A stretch of DNA of 55,204 nucleotides from an uncultured Collinsella sp. (lineage in GTDB: Bacteria; Actinomycetota; Coriobacteriia; Coriobacteriales; Coriobacteriaceae). Positions 16,327-25,484 of this stretch are shown piece by piece. The stretch spans positions 1 through 55,204 of the forward strand of contig CABRHR010000002.1 of the NCBI GenBank assembly GCA_902470835.1. The letters are read 5' to 3'. The notes beneath the pieces were generated by a model. That model was not told the origin of the DNA. It made no database searches and saw nothing but the letters and a program-made list of their open reading frames with translations. The first letter of the stretch is position 1; each line of letters opens with the position of its first letter. The translations under genes were made by a program, and so were the position numbers.

Positions 16327-17241
16327 TTACCAGCTTTTCTCGATATCGCGGATGCGCTGATAGAGCCACTCGTTTTGCGGCGCCTGGATATCGTGTTTGG
16401 CTGCGAGGCGGCAGATGGTGCCCGCGAACTCATCTACTTCGGTTTTGCGCCTTGCGACGCGGTCTTGAGCCATCGATGGCATACCGGCGGGGTCGATTCC
16501 CTCGATGAGATGCACCATCTGCGTCAGGTCTGCCTCGGTGAGTTCGATGCCCTCGGCATTGGCGACCGCAAGCGTTTCGCGCATGGCGGAAACAAAACAG
16601 CGGCGCTGTTCGGAGCCCGGCTCCGTGGCGCTTCCGTAGGTCCCGCCGTAGGCCATACAGGTCTGGTTGATGCCGTCGTTGAGCATGAGCTTGGCCCACA
16701 TGCGGTGCGCAATGTCGCTCTCGACGGTATGGGCGATGCCGCAGCGCGTGTAGAGCTCGTCGATGGCGGTAACGGTTGCGGGCTCGGTGCCCGCTGCCGC
16801 ACCAAAGCGGATTTCGCCAGTGTTGGTAAAGGTGAGCTCTCCGTTGAGGAACACGGCGTCCATGCCTTGGCAGATACCCAGGACGGTGTGCTCCCAACCA
16901 AAGCGCTCGGCAATCTTTTGCTCGCTCGTAATGCCGTTGCACAGCGAGGCGATAAGCGTGTTGGGTCCCACGATGTGTTCCATAGTCTTGAGCGCCTGGT
17001 CGAGTCCAGTCGTCTTGACCGTGAGAATGACCAGATCGGCGGGCGTTGCCTCGCTGGCGCGCACGGACTTGAGTGCGCAGGGCTCGCCGTTGACCGTAAG
17101 GGCGTCGCCTGCGTGACGCTCGAAACGGGCGTCGTCCATGACGTATTCGACGGCATCGTCGCCGAGTGCCTGGGCGATCATGCTGCCGTAGAGTAGCCCG
17201 ACGCCGCCCTTGCCGATAAAGGCGACCTTGTTGATCTGCAT
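16327..17241 (-). CDS. panE: Ketopantoate reductase family (ApbA/PanE)
   Basis: NADPH-dependent reduction of 2-oxopantoate in pantothenate synthesis, or a related 2-oxoacid reductase. It has 304 residues. The N-terminal nucleotide site is VAFIGKGGVGLLYG; VKTTGLDQAL, LCNGITSEQKI and the lysine of RMWAKLMLNDGINQTCMA fit the family. GAGGAG lies 9 nt before the ATG at 17241 (minus). Several paralogs often exist, so assignment as the true PanE is not certain. Confidence 0.85.
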   Translation of the reverse strand: MQINKVAFIGKGGVGLLYGSMIAQALGDDAVEYVMDDARFERHAGDALTVNGEPCALKSVRASEATPADLVILTVKTTGLDQALKTMEHIVGPNTLIASLCNGITSEQKIAERFGWEHTVLGICQGMDAVFLNGELTFTNTGEIRFGAAAGTEPATVTAIDELYTRCGIAHTVESDIAHRMWAKLMLNDGINQTCMAYGGTYGSATEPGSEQRRCFVSAMRETLAVANAEGIELTEADLTQMVHLIEGIDPAGMPSMAQDRVARRKTEVDEFAGTICRLAAKHDIQAPQNEWLYQRIRDIEKSW

Positions 17242-17256
17242 GTGAATCATCTCCTC

Positions 17257-17285
17257 ACAAAAAGGCGCCCGCGTGCGGGGCGCCT
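17257..17285 (-). terminator. Terminator of the cyclase gene (minus strand)
   Basis: AGGCGCCC/GGGCGCCT (17263-17270 and 17278-17285) with a 7-nt loop; on the minus strand the stem is followed by TTTTTGTG. It separates the cyclase gene from the ketopantoate reductase gene. Confidence 0.8.
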
Positions 17286-17361
17286 GATGGATTGTATGCT
17301 GCCAGGGTGATTGGTGGGTGCGTGGGGCGGCTGTCATAAAAAAGAAACGTTTGCCTGGACG

Positions 17362-18132
17362 CTACGCTGCAGGGCAGACCGCAAAGACGCGCGCGGGGTA
17401 TCCGACACCATCGCGGACCTTGGGGAAGGTGCAGAAGATGACGGCGCCTGTGGCGGGAAGCTCGTCCAGATGGTCCATGACCTCGATTTGGTAACGGTCG
17501 ACCGAGAGGATGTATTGTTCTCCGGGATAGGGGTAGGCGTCCTCGCGCGTGGTCACGGACGCGGGGTCGGTGTCTGCCGGTTCGTGACCGATGGCGCCGA
17601 TGTTGCGCTCTTCTACAAGCCATTTGATGGCGTCGAGGTCCCAGCCGGGGTAGTGAGGCTGGCCGTCCTTGTCCTTGTTTTCGAGGTCGGCGAGCTTGGA
17701 CCAGTCGGAGCGGAAGGCGACGAAAGCGTCCTCGGGAATGCGACCGTGCTCGTCCTCCCAAGCTTTGAGGTCGTCGACGGTCAGGATAAAGTCGGGGTTT
17801 GCGGCGCACTCCTCGTGCTTGTCGATTACGCAGAGCGGATGCATAAACTCGATGGGTTCGATCTCGCCAAGGGAACGGCCGTCAACATGGAAATGGCGCG
17901 GTGCGTCGACGTGGGTGCCGTACTGCGAGGCGACCGAATACTGGAAGCAGCGCATGGGTGCGAGCATGTCTTCGGGCGTGCCGGGCAGGTAGTCGAAGAG
18001 CTTGGTGGACTCAAATGGCTTAAAGCCAAACCAGTGCGGGGTGTCGCACGAGAGCGTGTGGGTGAGGTCGACCCAACGATAATCGGTGCTTTTGAGCTGG
18101 GATGCGAGGTTCCAAAGGTCGAGCGCGGGCAT
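17362..18132 (-). CDS. Cyclase / kynurenine-formamidase-like hydrolase
   Basis: 256 residues. The metal-binding motif of the cyclase family is clear: QYGTHVDAPRHF (HxGTHxDxPxHF type). WVDLTHTLSCDTP near the N terminus and GYPARVFAVCP at the end also match. Members hydrolyse amides or cyclic compounds; the substrate here is unknown. It is single, with its own terminator. Confidence 0.88.
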   Translation of the reverse strand: MPALDLWNLASQLKSTDYRWVDLTHTLSCDTPHWFGFKPFESTKLFDYLPGTPEDMLAPMRCFQYSVASQYGTHVDAPRHFHVDGRSLGEIEPIEFMHPLCVIDKHEECAANPDFILTVDDLKAWEDEHGRIPEDAFVAFRSDWSKLADLENKDKDGQPHYPGWDLDAIKWLVEERNIGAIGHEPADTDPASVTTREDAYPYPGEQYILSVDRYQIEVMDHLDELPATGAVIFCTFPKVRDGVGYPARVFAVCPAA

Positions 18133-18295
18133 GGGAGACTCCTTTCATCGGGCTTTTTGCTGATGTTAAAGCGGCGTCGTGACAGCTCGATTTCTGCTGC
18201 GTTACGATACGTTCTCGATTGCGATTCCACGATGTTTCGGCCGCGTGACCATTGTGTTTCGCCTTGCCGGGGCGCTGATGGCGAAGGGAAGGTCT

Positions 18296-19483
18296 GTGCA
18301 ATACCGCGTTGACCCCAAAAGTGGTAACCGAATATCTGCTTTGGGCCTGGGCTGCATGAGGTTTCCCGGTGCGCCGGGACGTCCGGATGCGAAGACGGCC
18401 GATGCCATCATTTCCCGTGCGGTGGAGCGAGGGATAAATTATCTGGATACGGCGTACCTTTATCCCGGCAACGAGGCGTGCGTGGGTGCATCGCTTGAGC
18501 GCTTGGGACTGCGCGACCAGGTGCTGCTGGCGACGAAGTTGCCGCACGCCTCGTGCAAGTGCGCGGAGGATTTCGACCGGTTCTTCGACGAGCAGCTGCG
18601 CCGCCTGCGGACCGACCATATCGACTATTACCTTATGCACAACATCACCTCGCCCGCGCAGTGGGAGCGCGTGGCAGCGTTGGGTATTGAGGACTGGATT
18701 GCGCGCCAAAAGGCTGCGGGGCGTATTCGCCAGATGGGTTTTTCGTACCACGGCAGTGCAGCGGATTTCCTGACGATGCTTGACGCGTATGACTGGGACT
18801 TTTGCCAGATTCAGTACAACTACGCAGGAGAGCGCTACCAAGCGGGAACGGCGGGGCTCATGGCAGCCGCCGAGCGCGGGCTCGCGGTGTTTGTGATGGA
18901 ACCGCTTTTGGGTGGACGCCTGGCGGGCAAGCTGCCTCCGCGGGCCCGCGCCGCGCTCGATGACGTACGCGATCCGTACCTGAAGACGCCGGCTGCTTGG
19001 GGCCTTTCGTGGGTGTGGAACCATCCTCAAGTCACGATGCTGCTTTCGGGCATGACCGATACCGCGCAGGTGGACGAGAACGCGGCATTGGCGGATCGCG
19101 CGCTGCCGGATTCGATGACGACAGAGCAGCTCGATACCATCGCACGCGTATTGGAAGAGTTTGAGAAATCGAACCGCGTGCCCTGCACAGGTTGCGGCTA
19201 CTGCATGCCGTGTCCCAAGGGCATCAATATTCCCGGCTGCTTTGCCGCCTACAACGCGAGCTATGCGCATAGCTGGTTTACGGGGCTGTCTCAATACTTT
19301 ACGGCGAGCGCGGTACGGACGAACGAGCCCAAGCTGGTGAGCAATTGCGTCAAGTGCGGCAAATGCGCACGTCACTGCCCGCAGCACATCGATATTCCCG
19401 AGTGTCTCGACGATGTGCGCCGACGTTTCCAGCCTGGCCCCGTAACGGCCGCGCTTAAAGCCTTCTGCAAAACGCGCTCCTGA
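18296..19483 (+). CDS. Aldo/keto reductase with C-terminal ferredoxin domain
   Basis: About 395 residues. The first 280 form an aldo/keto reductase barrel (LGLGCMRFPG, NYLDTAYLYPGNE, LATKLPH, DYYLMHNI). The C-terminal part has two [4Fe-4S] sites: CTGCGYCMPCPKG and CVKCGKCARHCPQHI. Such proteins are common in anaerobes; substrates are mostly unknown. I choose the GTG at 18296, which gives the family's usual start QYRVDPKSGN and has AAGGG 7 nt upstream; an ATG at 18278 is also in frame. Confidence 0.9.
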   Translation: MQYRVDPKSGNRISALGLGCMRFPGAPGRPDAKTADAIISRAVERGINYLDTAYLYPGNEACVGASLERLGLRDQVLLATKLPHASCKCAEDFDRFFDEQLRRLRTDHIDYYLMHNITSPAQWERVAALGIEDWIARQKAAGRIRQMGFSYHGSAADFLTMLDAYDWDFCQIQYNYAGERYQAGTAGLMAAAERGLAVFVMEPLLGGRLAGKLPPRARAALDDVRDPYLKTPAAWGLSWVWNHPQVTMLLSGMTDTAQVDENAALADRALPDSMTTEQLDTIARVLEEFEKSNRVPCTGCGYCMPCPKGINIPGCFAAYNASYAHSWFTGLSQYFTASAVRTNEPKLVSNCVKCGKCARHCPQHIDIPECLDDVRRRFQPGPVTAALKAFCKTRS

Positions 19484-19484
19484 T

Positions 19485-19572
19485 GCCCCTTTTATAACTT
19501 GCGGTGGAATAGTTCCTGTTTGCGGCAGAATAGGGGCCAAACAGGAACTATTCCACCGCAACTGAAGGGGGC
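19485..19572. repeat. Palindromic repeat, copy A
   Basis: Perfect 23-bp arms: 19499-19521 (TTGCGGTGGAATAG...) and 19539-19561, loop 17 nt, extended by an outer GCCCCTT/AAGGGGGC pair (19485-19491, 19565-19572). It shares its first 30 bases or so with the element at 20672, whose arms have a different sequence but stay complementary. The right flank AAGGGGG is the Shine-Dalgarno of the next gene (GTG 19577). Confidence 0.9.
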
Positions 19573-19576
19573 TGTC

Positions 19577-20596
19577 GTGGGCCATCGGGATTCATGTGAT
19601 GATTTGCGTGAGGTTCGTTGGGGCGTTTTGGGCGCCGGGCACATTTCGCATCGATTTGCATCGTCGCTCAAGGAGGTGGACGGGGCACGGCTTGTGGCTG
19701 CCTCCGGTCGCACTCCTTCGCATGTTGAGGAGTTTTGCAGGGCGTTTTCGATTGATGCCGCGCACAGTTATGCCACGGCTGACGATGGCGGCGATGCGGT
19801 GTATGACGCGCTGCTTGCCGATTCCGATGTCGATGCCATCTACCTGGCGCTTCCGCATGGGATGCATGCCCGCTGGGCCTGCCGGGCCTTGCGTGCCGGA
19901 AAGGCCGTTCTGTGCGAGAAGCCGGCTGTCCTGCGCGAAGATGAGGCACGCGCAATCGCGGCTGCATCGCGTGAACACGGCGTATTCTTTATGGAGGCGA
20001 TGAAGAATCGGTTTTGCCCTCTACGTGATCGCGTGAAGGGTTTGCTTGCGTCGGGCGAGCTCGGCCGTATCGTTTCGATCGAAAGCGTGCAAAAACTCGA
20101 TTATGGTGAGTCCCCTTCGAGTTATCTGCTCGATCCGTTGCAGGGTGGCTGTCTATATGACATGGGCTGCTATGCGGTAGGGTGGTTTGAGGATCTGCTT
20201 GCGGGTGCGTGTGATGTTTCGTCTCGTGAAGTTCGCTGGCGTGACGTATCGGGCGGCCGCGTGGATTGGGCCGATGAGATCCATATGAGTGTCGGCGGTA
20301 TACCCATTCATATGGTGTGCGACGGCAAAGCAGCATATGAAAGCCGCTTAACGATTGCCTGCGAGCGGGGCTCGTTGGAAATCGAGCGCCTCCATCGCCC
20401 CGAGCTCGCCCATGTGAAGTACTCCGACGGACGAATGCTCGAAATAAATGCCCCGTTTGAGGTCGATGATTTCTACGGCGAAATCCAGCATGCGACCCAG
20501 CTCATCCGAGCGGGGAAACTCGAGAGTCCCGTTATGCCCCTTGCCGCCACACAGCGCTGCGCGCGCATTATCGATGCAATCCGTCGAGCCCTCTAG
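19577..20596 (+). CDS. Gfo/Idh/MocA-family oxidoreductase
   Basis: 339 residues. Rossmann motif WGVLGAGHISHRF and catalytic EKP in AVLCEKPAVL; C-terminal substrate domain with GGCLYDMGCYAVG. It is a different subfamily from the one at 10483 and closer to glucose-fructose oxidoreductase/trans-dihydrodiol dehydrogenase types. The frame is open further left through the palindrome, but that part is not homologous; GTG at 19577 has AAGGGGG 5 nt upstream. Confidence 0.9.
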   Translation: MGHRDSCDDLREVRWGVLGAGHISHRFASSLKEVDGARLVAASGRTPSHVEEFCRAFSIDAAHSYATADDGGDAVYDALLADSDVDAIYLALPHGMHARWACRALRAGKAVLCEKPAVLREDEARAIAAASREHGVFFMEAMKNRFCPLRDRVKGLLASGELGRIVSIESVQKLDYGESPSSYLLDPLQGGCLYDMGCYAVGWFEDLLAGACDVSSREVRWRDVSGGRVDWADEIHMSVGGIPIHMVCDGKAAYESRLTIACERGSLEIERLHRPELAHVKYSDGRMLEINAPFEVDDFYGEIQHATQLIRAGKLESPVMPLAATQRCARIIDAIRRAL

Positions 20597-20671
20597 GACT
20601 TGGCGCTGACGCGTAGGGGATCATGACGCCGGCACCCGTAGTCGTAGTGCTTGGTGGCCCGCATCTCTGAT

Positions 20672-20760
20672 GCCCCTTTTATAACTTGCGGTGGAATACG
20701 GACCGTTTGCGCCAAAATAAGGCACCAATAGACCGTATTTCACCGCAACTGATGAGGGGG
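20672..20760. repeat. Palindromic repeat, copy B
   Basis: It shares CTGATGCCCC plus TTTTATAACTTGCGG and GGAATA with copy A, then TACGG...CCGTA arms replace the AGTTCC...GGAACT arms of copy A. Arms lie near 20686-20705 and 20729-20748 with a few mismatches. Outer CCCC/GGGG pairing is kept. The flank GAGGGGG leads into the nfo ribosome-binding region (ATG 20769). Confidence 0.88.
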
Positions 20761-20768
20761 AACTGGGG

Positions 20769-21635
20769 ATGCTGACGATCGGGTGTCACCTATCCACGAC
20801 GAAGGGCTATCGGGCGATGGGGGAGACGGCGCTGTCTATTGGCGCCAATACCTTTGCATTCTTTACGCGCAACCCGCGCGGCGGCAAGGCGAAAGACCTT
20901 GACATGGATGACGTGGCGGCCCTGCGCGAGCTTATGGAACAAAACGACTTTGGTCCGCTTGTGGCTCATGCTCCGTATACCTATAACCCCTGCTCGGCCA
21001 AAGAGCGGGCGCGCGAGTTTGCCCTTGAGGCCATGGCAGAGGACCTGCGTCGCATGGAAACGCTGCCCGGCAACTACTACAACTTCCATCCCGGTGCGCA
21101 TGTGGGGCAGGGCTCCGACGCCGGCATTCAGATGATCGTCGACACCCTGTGTCAGGTGATGTTTGAGGGCCAGCAGACGACGGTGCTGCTCGAGACCATG
21201 GCCGGCAAGGGCACTGAGGTGGGCCGCAGCTTTGAGGAACTGGCGCTCATCATCCAGGGCGTTGCCGACAAGTGCCCCGAGCTGTCGGCCAAGTTGGGCG
21301 TTTGCCTAGACACCTGCCATGTGAATGACGCCGGCTATGACATCGTCTACGATCTTAACGGCGTGCTCGACGAGTTCGATCGTGTGGTGGGTATCGAGCG
21401 CCTACGCGCCGTGCATATCAATGATTCCAAGAACCCCCGCGGCGCCCATAAGGACCGCCACGAGCGCATCGGTAAGGGCTACCTGGGTAGTGAAGAGTTT
21501 GGCGGCGGTATGCAGGTTATGCAGAATATTGTATCGAATGACCGTTTGCGTGCGTTGCCATTTATTTTGGAGACACCGAACGAACTTGCAGGTTATGCGG
21601 CTGAAATCAAACTGTTAAGGTCATTGCAGCAGTAA
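20769..21635 (+). CDS. nfo: Endonuclease IV (AP endonuclease)
   Basis: Cuts DNA at abasic sites in base excision repair. It has 288 residues and a TIM-barrel fold with three zinc ions. Metal ligands are visible in NFHPGAHVG, VLLETMAGKGTEVG, LGVCLDTCHVNDAGYD, VHINDSKNPRGAHKDRHERIGKG and FILETP. Start ATG at 20769 behind AACTGGGG. It is single. Confidence 0.96.
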   Translation: MLTIGCHLSTTKGYRAMGETALSIGANTFAFFTRNPRGGKAKDLDMDDVAALRELMEQNDFGPLVAHAPYTYNPCSAKERAREFALEAMAEDLRRMETLPGNYYNFHPGAHVGQGSDAGIQMIVDTLCQVMFEGQQTTVLLETMAGKGTEVGRSFEELALIIQGVADKCPELSAKLGVCLDTCHVNDAGYDIVYDLNGVLDEFDRVVGIERLRAVHINDSKNPRGAHKDRHERIGKGYLGSEEFGGGMQVMQNIVSNDRLRALPFILETPNELAGYAAEIKLLRSLQQ

Positions 21636-21696
21636 TGACTGTCATAAAGTGGAGTGCTCCATTCACGTTATGGGTTTGTTTCAATCAGTTTTCTAA

Positions 21697-21725
21697 TTGC
21701 AGATTCTTCCAAGCAGGTGCATAAT
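21697..21725 (+). promoter_or_regulatory. Promoter of the amino acid transporter operon
   Basis: TTGCAG (21697-21702), 17 bp, CATAAT (21720-21725) with a TG just before the -10. It lies 58 bp upstream of the binding-protein start, which has GGAAGGAGA. Confidence 0.65.
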
Positions 21726-21782
21726 AGCCCTCAGTTTTTGCAGGCCCCTGAATCGCGTGGGGTCATTGGAAGGAGACTGATT

Positions 21783-22643
21783 ATGAAGCTGAAGAAGCTT
21801 GGCGCATTTGCCGCCACGGGCGCCATGGCGCTCGCCCTCGCTCTGACGGGCTGCGGCTCGTCCAACGCCACCTCTGGTTCTGATGCCGGTTCCAGCAGCT
21901 CTGACGACGCTAAGGTCGAGAAGGTCGACGGCTCCAAGGAGTACGCGCTCGTCAAGGACGGTACGCTGACCGTCGGCACCTCTGCCGAGTACGCTCCGTT
22001 TGAGTATAAGGATGACAACGGCGATTATCAGGGCTTTGACCTTGAGCTCATCAAGGCTATCGGCGACAAGCTGGGCCTGGATGTCGAGTATGTCAACAAT
22101 GACTTTGACACGCTGGTTCCGGGCGTCGCTTCGGGCGCCAAGTATGACGTCTCCATCGCGGCCATCACCGACACGCCCGAGCGTGAGAAGGAAGTCGCTT
22201 TCTCTGATTCCTACTACATGGACGATCAGGCTATCGTGACCAAGGTCGATAACACCGACATCACGGCCGACAACTACAGCGAGAAGCTCAACAACGCCGA
22301 CGCTACCATCATCGTTCAGTCTGGCTCGACCGCCGAGGCCTTTGCCCAGGAGAACTTCCCCAAGGCCAAGATCGTCCCCTACAAGGACGCTACCGAGTGC
22401 TTCAGTGCCCTGCAGTCCGAAAAGGGCGACGCGGTAGTCACCAACCGCTCCGTTGCCAGCCAGCTGACCGCCGAGCAGTTCAACACCTGCCAGACCATCA
22501 AGCAGATCAGCACCGGCGAGGAGTATGCCATCGCCATCAACCAGGGCAACACCAAGCTCAAGGACGACATCAACCAGGCCATCAAGGACCTGACCGACGA
22601 CGGTACCGTTGACGCCCTCATGTCTAAGTACAACATCAAGTAA
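21783..22643 (+). CDS. Polar amino acid ABC transporter, substrate-binding lipoprotein
   Basis: 286 residues. Lipoprotein signal with lipobox LTGC (Cys near residue 22), a Ser/Asp-rich linker, then a family 3 solute-binding domain (LTVGTSAEYAPFEYKDDNGDYQGFDLELI, in parts; YDVSIAAITDTPERE). It captures an amino acid outside the membrane and passes it to the permease encoded next. A terminator-like hairpin follows, so the binding protein is probably made in excess over the permease. Confidence 0.94.
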   Translation: MKLKKLGAFAATGAMALALALTGCGSSNATSGSDAGSSSSDDAKVEKVDGSKEYALVKDGTLTVGTSAEYAPFEYKDDNGDYQGFDLELIKAIGDKLGLDVEYVNNDFDTLVPGVASGAKYDVSIAAITDTPEREKEVAFSDSYYMDDQAIVTKVDNTDITADNYSEKLNNADATIIVQSGSTAEAFAQENFPKAKIVPYKDATECFSALQSEKGDAVVTNRSVASQLTAEQFNTCQTIKQISTGEEYAIAINQGNTKLKDDINQAIKDLTDDGTVDALMSKYNIK

Positions 22644-22665
22644 AATAGTTACTTGATAACGCGCG

Positions 22666-22697
22666 GGCCCTTTCCGTTTTGGCGGAGAGGGCCTTTG
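22666..22697 (+). terminator. Hairpin between binding protein and permease genes
   Basis: GGCCCTTTCCG (22666-22676) pairs with CGGAGAGGGCC (22683-22693), loop 6 nt, then TTT. The short U-run suggests partial termination inside the operon. Confidence 0.7.
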
Positions 22698-22759
22698 CGT
22701 TTCTTGAACGGGCGTCGTCCCGTCCCGTAATGTCGGCAACTTATACGTTAGGAGCCACC

Positions 22760-24121
22760 TTGTCTCGATTGAACGAAGGGGCCATGGGTCGGCGTTTCCC
22801 GCTGCCCTCGATGCTCCAAAAGCTAGCCTGCGCCCTGGCTGTGGCGCTCGCTTTGGTGTGCGCGGGGGCAGCCGTGCCTTCGACCGCTCAGGCGCTCGAG
22901 ACCGCAAAGATCACCGCGCGTCCCAATACCGGTTCGGGCAGCGACGTGGTCGGCGGTACCGAGACGCGCATTACCTGGGAGGTCCAGGCCGATGCCGACG
23001 AGGAGCTGAGCGGTCTTTCGCTGACGTTTGTCGACGGTACGACGTTTGGTGCCGATGACACGCGCCTGACGATGCTCTCGGGCGACGACCTTATGGACCG
23101 TACGCCCATGAAGCCCACGTGCAAGGTGGACGGCCAGACGCTCAAGATCGATTTTGGCGAGACGGCGCCCGCCGGCGGCTATTTCCGTGTCGAGGTCTAC
23201 GGCGTGACCTTCCCCGTCGAGGGTGGCGACGAGGCCTTTAGCGGAACCTATACGCTCGCCGACGGCTCGACCAAGAAGATCTCCAAGATTCCGTCGGTGG
23301 AGATTAAGGGCGTGACGGCCTTTGATAATTTCCTAGCCGACCTTAAGGATCAGCCGTGGGTCGAGGCGTGGAATTCCAACATGTTCCTTCGCCTGTTCCT
23401 GAACCCGGTCATTTTGGTCCAGAGCCTGCCGATCGTCTTCAAAGGCTTCCTCATGTCGCTCTCGATCGTGCTCGTGGCGTTTCCGCTGGCAATTCCCTTT
23501 GGCTTTGCCTTGTCGCTCATGCGCATCTCCAAGTCGCGCATCCTGCGTTGCCTTGCCGGCATCTATGTGAATATCATCCGTGGTACGCCGGCGTTCCTGC
23601 AGATCTACATCGCGTTCTTTGGCCTGCCGCTGGCCGGCGTCAAGGTTGACGACTATGTGCTGGGCGTCATCGTCATGGCCATGAACTCGTCCGCCTACCT
23701 GTGCGAGATCTTCCGCGCCGGTATTCAGTCGATCCCCAAGGGCCAGAACGAGGCCGCGCGCTCGCTGGGCATGAACGCCTTCCAGACACTGCTCTACGTT
23801 ATGATTCCGCAGACGTTCCGCAATGTTCTGCCTACGTTGACCAGTGAGTTCATCCTGCTTTATAAGGATACGTCGCTGCTCGCTGCCGTGGGCGTGGTCG
23901 AGATTGTCATGAACGCCCGCACCATCGTTGCCACGACGGGCTCCATCACGCCGTATGTGGTTGCCGCCCTGTTCTATCTGGTCATCACCCTGCCGCTTGC
24001 GCGCTTGGTGAGCGGTCTTGAGGCGAGGCTTCTGGGGACGGCCGAAACCAAAAAGAAGCGTCCCACCAAGAGCGCCGGACAGGTCGTCGCGACGCCCGCC
24101 GATCACATCGCCGGTCTGTAA
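22760..24121 (+). CDS. Amino acid ABC permease with N-terminal extracytoplasmic domain
   Basis: 453 residues, about twice the normal 220 of a HisM/GlnP permease. Residues about 18-45 form a signal sequence (ACALAVALALVCAGAAVPS). Residues about 50-195 form a beta-rich segment I cannot assign. The permease domain follows (SLPIVFKGFLMSLSIVLVAF, EAARSLGMNAFQTL for the ABC loop). I use the TTG at 22760 with AGGAG 5 nt upstream; the ATG at 22784 is spaced only 2 nt from AAGGGG. The ATPase gene follows after 12 nt. Confidence 0.9.
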   Translation: MSRLNEGAMGRRFPLPSMLQKLACALAVALALVCAGAAVPSTAQALETAKITARPNTGSGSDVVGGTETRITWEVQADADEELSGLSLTFVDGTTFGADDTRLTMLSGDDLMDRTPMKPTCKVDGQTLKIDFGETAPAGGYFRVEVYGVTFPVEGGDEAFSGTYTLADGSTKKISKIPSVEIKGVTAFDNFLADLKDQPWVEAWNSNMFLRLFLNPVILVQSLPIVFKGFLMSLSIVLVAFPLAIPFGFALSLMRISKSRILRCLAGIYVNIIRGTPAFLQIYIAFFGLPLAGVKVDDYVLGVIVMAMNSSAYLCEIFRAGIQSIPKGQNEAARSLGMNAFQTLLYVMIPQTFRNVLPTLTSEFILLYKDTSLLAAVGVVEIVMNARTIVATTGSITPYVVAALFYLVITLPLARLVSGLEARLLGTAETKKKRPTKSAGQVVATPADHIAGL

Positions 24122-24133
24122 GGAGGTCCTATC

Positions 24134-24886
<753 letters not shown>

Positions 24887-24914
24887 CGGCGCATCGAGGT
24901 TGTCGATATAACAA

Positions 24915-24947
24915 ACGGGGACCGGATGGTATCCGGCCCCCGTTTTT
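24915..24947 (+). terminator. Terminator of the amino acid transporter operon
   Basis: ACGGGGACCGGAT (24915-24927) pairs with ATCCGGCCCCCGT (24931-24943), one mismatch, 3-nt loop, then TTTT. Confidence 0.9.
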
Positions 24948-25018
24948 GTTTGGGCATGAGCTACTGTTGTTGCGCGGTACTCGGCTGTCAGTTGCCTTGC
25001 GGCTTTCTGGCGGCTTCG

Positions 25019-25438
25019 TTAGGCCAGCTCTGCTCCCAGAGCCTTGCAGGCCGCCTCGCCCTCATCGTCGGGCGCATCGTAGCAAATGACGGAATCGACG
25101 ACGTTGACGCCCGCCTCGTCGGCATCGGCCTTCCAATTGTCCATCCACTCGCCCTCGGCCCACGAGTAGGAGCCAAAGAGGACGACCTTCTTATCGCCGA
25201 GGGTCTCCTTGACCTCGTCCCACATAGGCTGGAACTCGTCATACTCAAGCTCCTCGGAACCCATGGCGGGGCAGCCGAAGGCAATGGCGTCATAGCCGGC
25301 GGCCTTGTCTGCGGAGAAGTCGGCGCAGGAGATGACCTCTGCCTCGGCGCCGGCACCGGTTGCGCCCTCGGCAACGAAGTTTGCCATGGCCTCGGTGTTG
25401 CCTGTACCACTCCAGTAGACGACTGCGATCTTGCTCAT
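25019..25438 (-). CDS. Short-chain flavodoxin
   Basis: An FMN electron carrier of 139 residues. The phosphate-binding loop is YWSGTGNTEAMA; later FMN loops are GCPAMGSEELE and GSYSWAEGEWM. It lies 46 nt downstream of a DUF3793 gene on the same strand and is probably in one operon, perhaps replacing ferredoxin under iron shortage (inference). GAAAGGA precedes the ATG. Confidence 0.93.
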   Translation of the reverse strand: MSKIAVVYWSGTGNTEAMANFVAEGATGAGAEAEVISCADFSADKAAGYDAIAFGCPAMGSEELEYDEFQPMWDEVKETLGDKKVVLFGSYSWAEGEWMDNWKADADEAGVNVVDSVICYDAPDDEGEAACKALGAELA

Positions 25439-25484
25439 GTGTTTTCCTTTCGGTTGTGCGGCGTGCGGCCGCGTTTTGTATGCT

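Noticed and set aside
18020..19585. 521-codon frame antisense to the aldo/keto reductase
   Set aside because: Shadow of the real gene; composition is low-information and unlike a folded protein.
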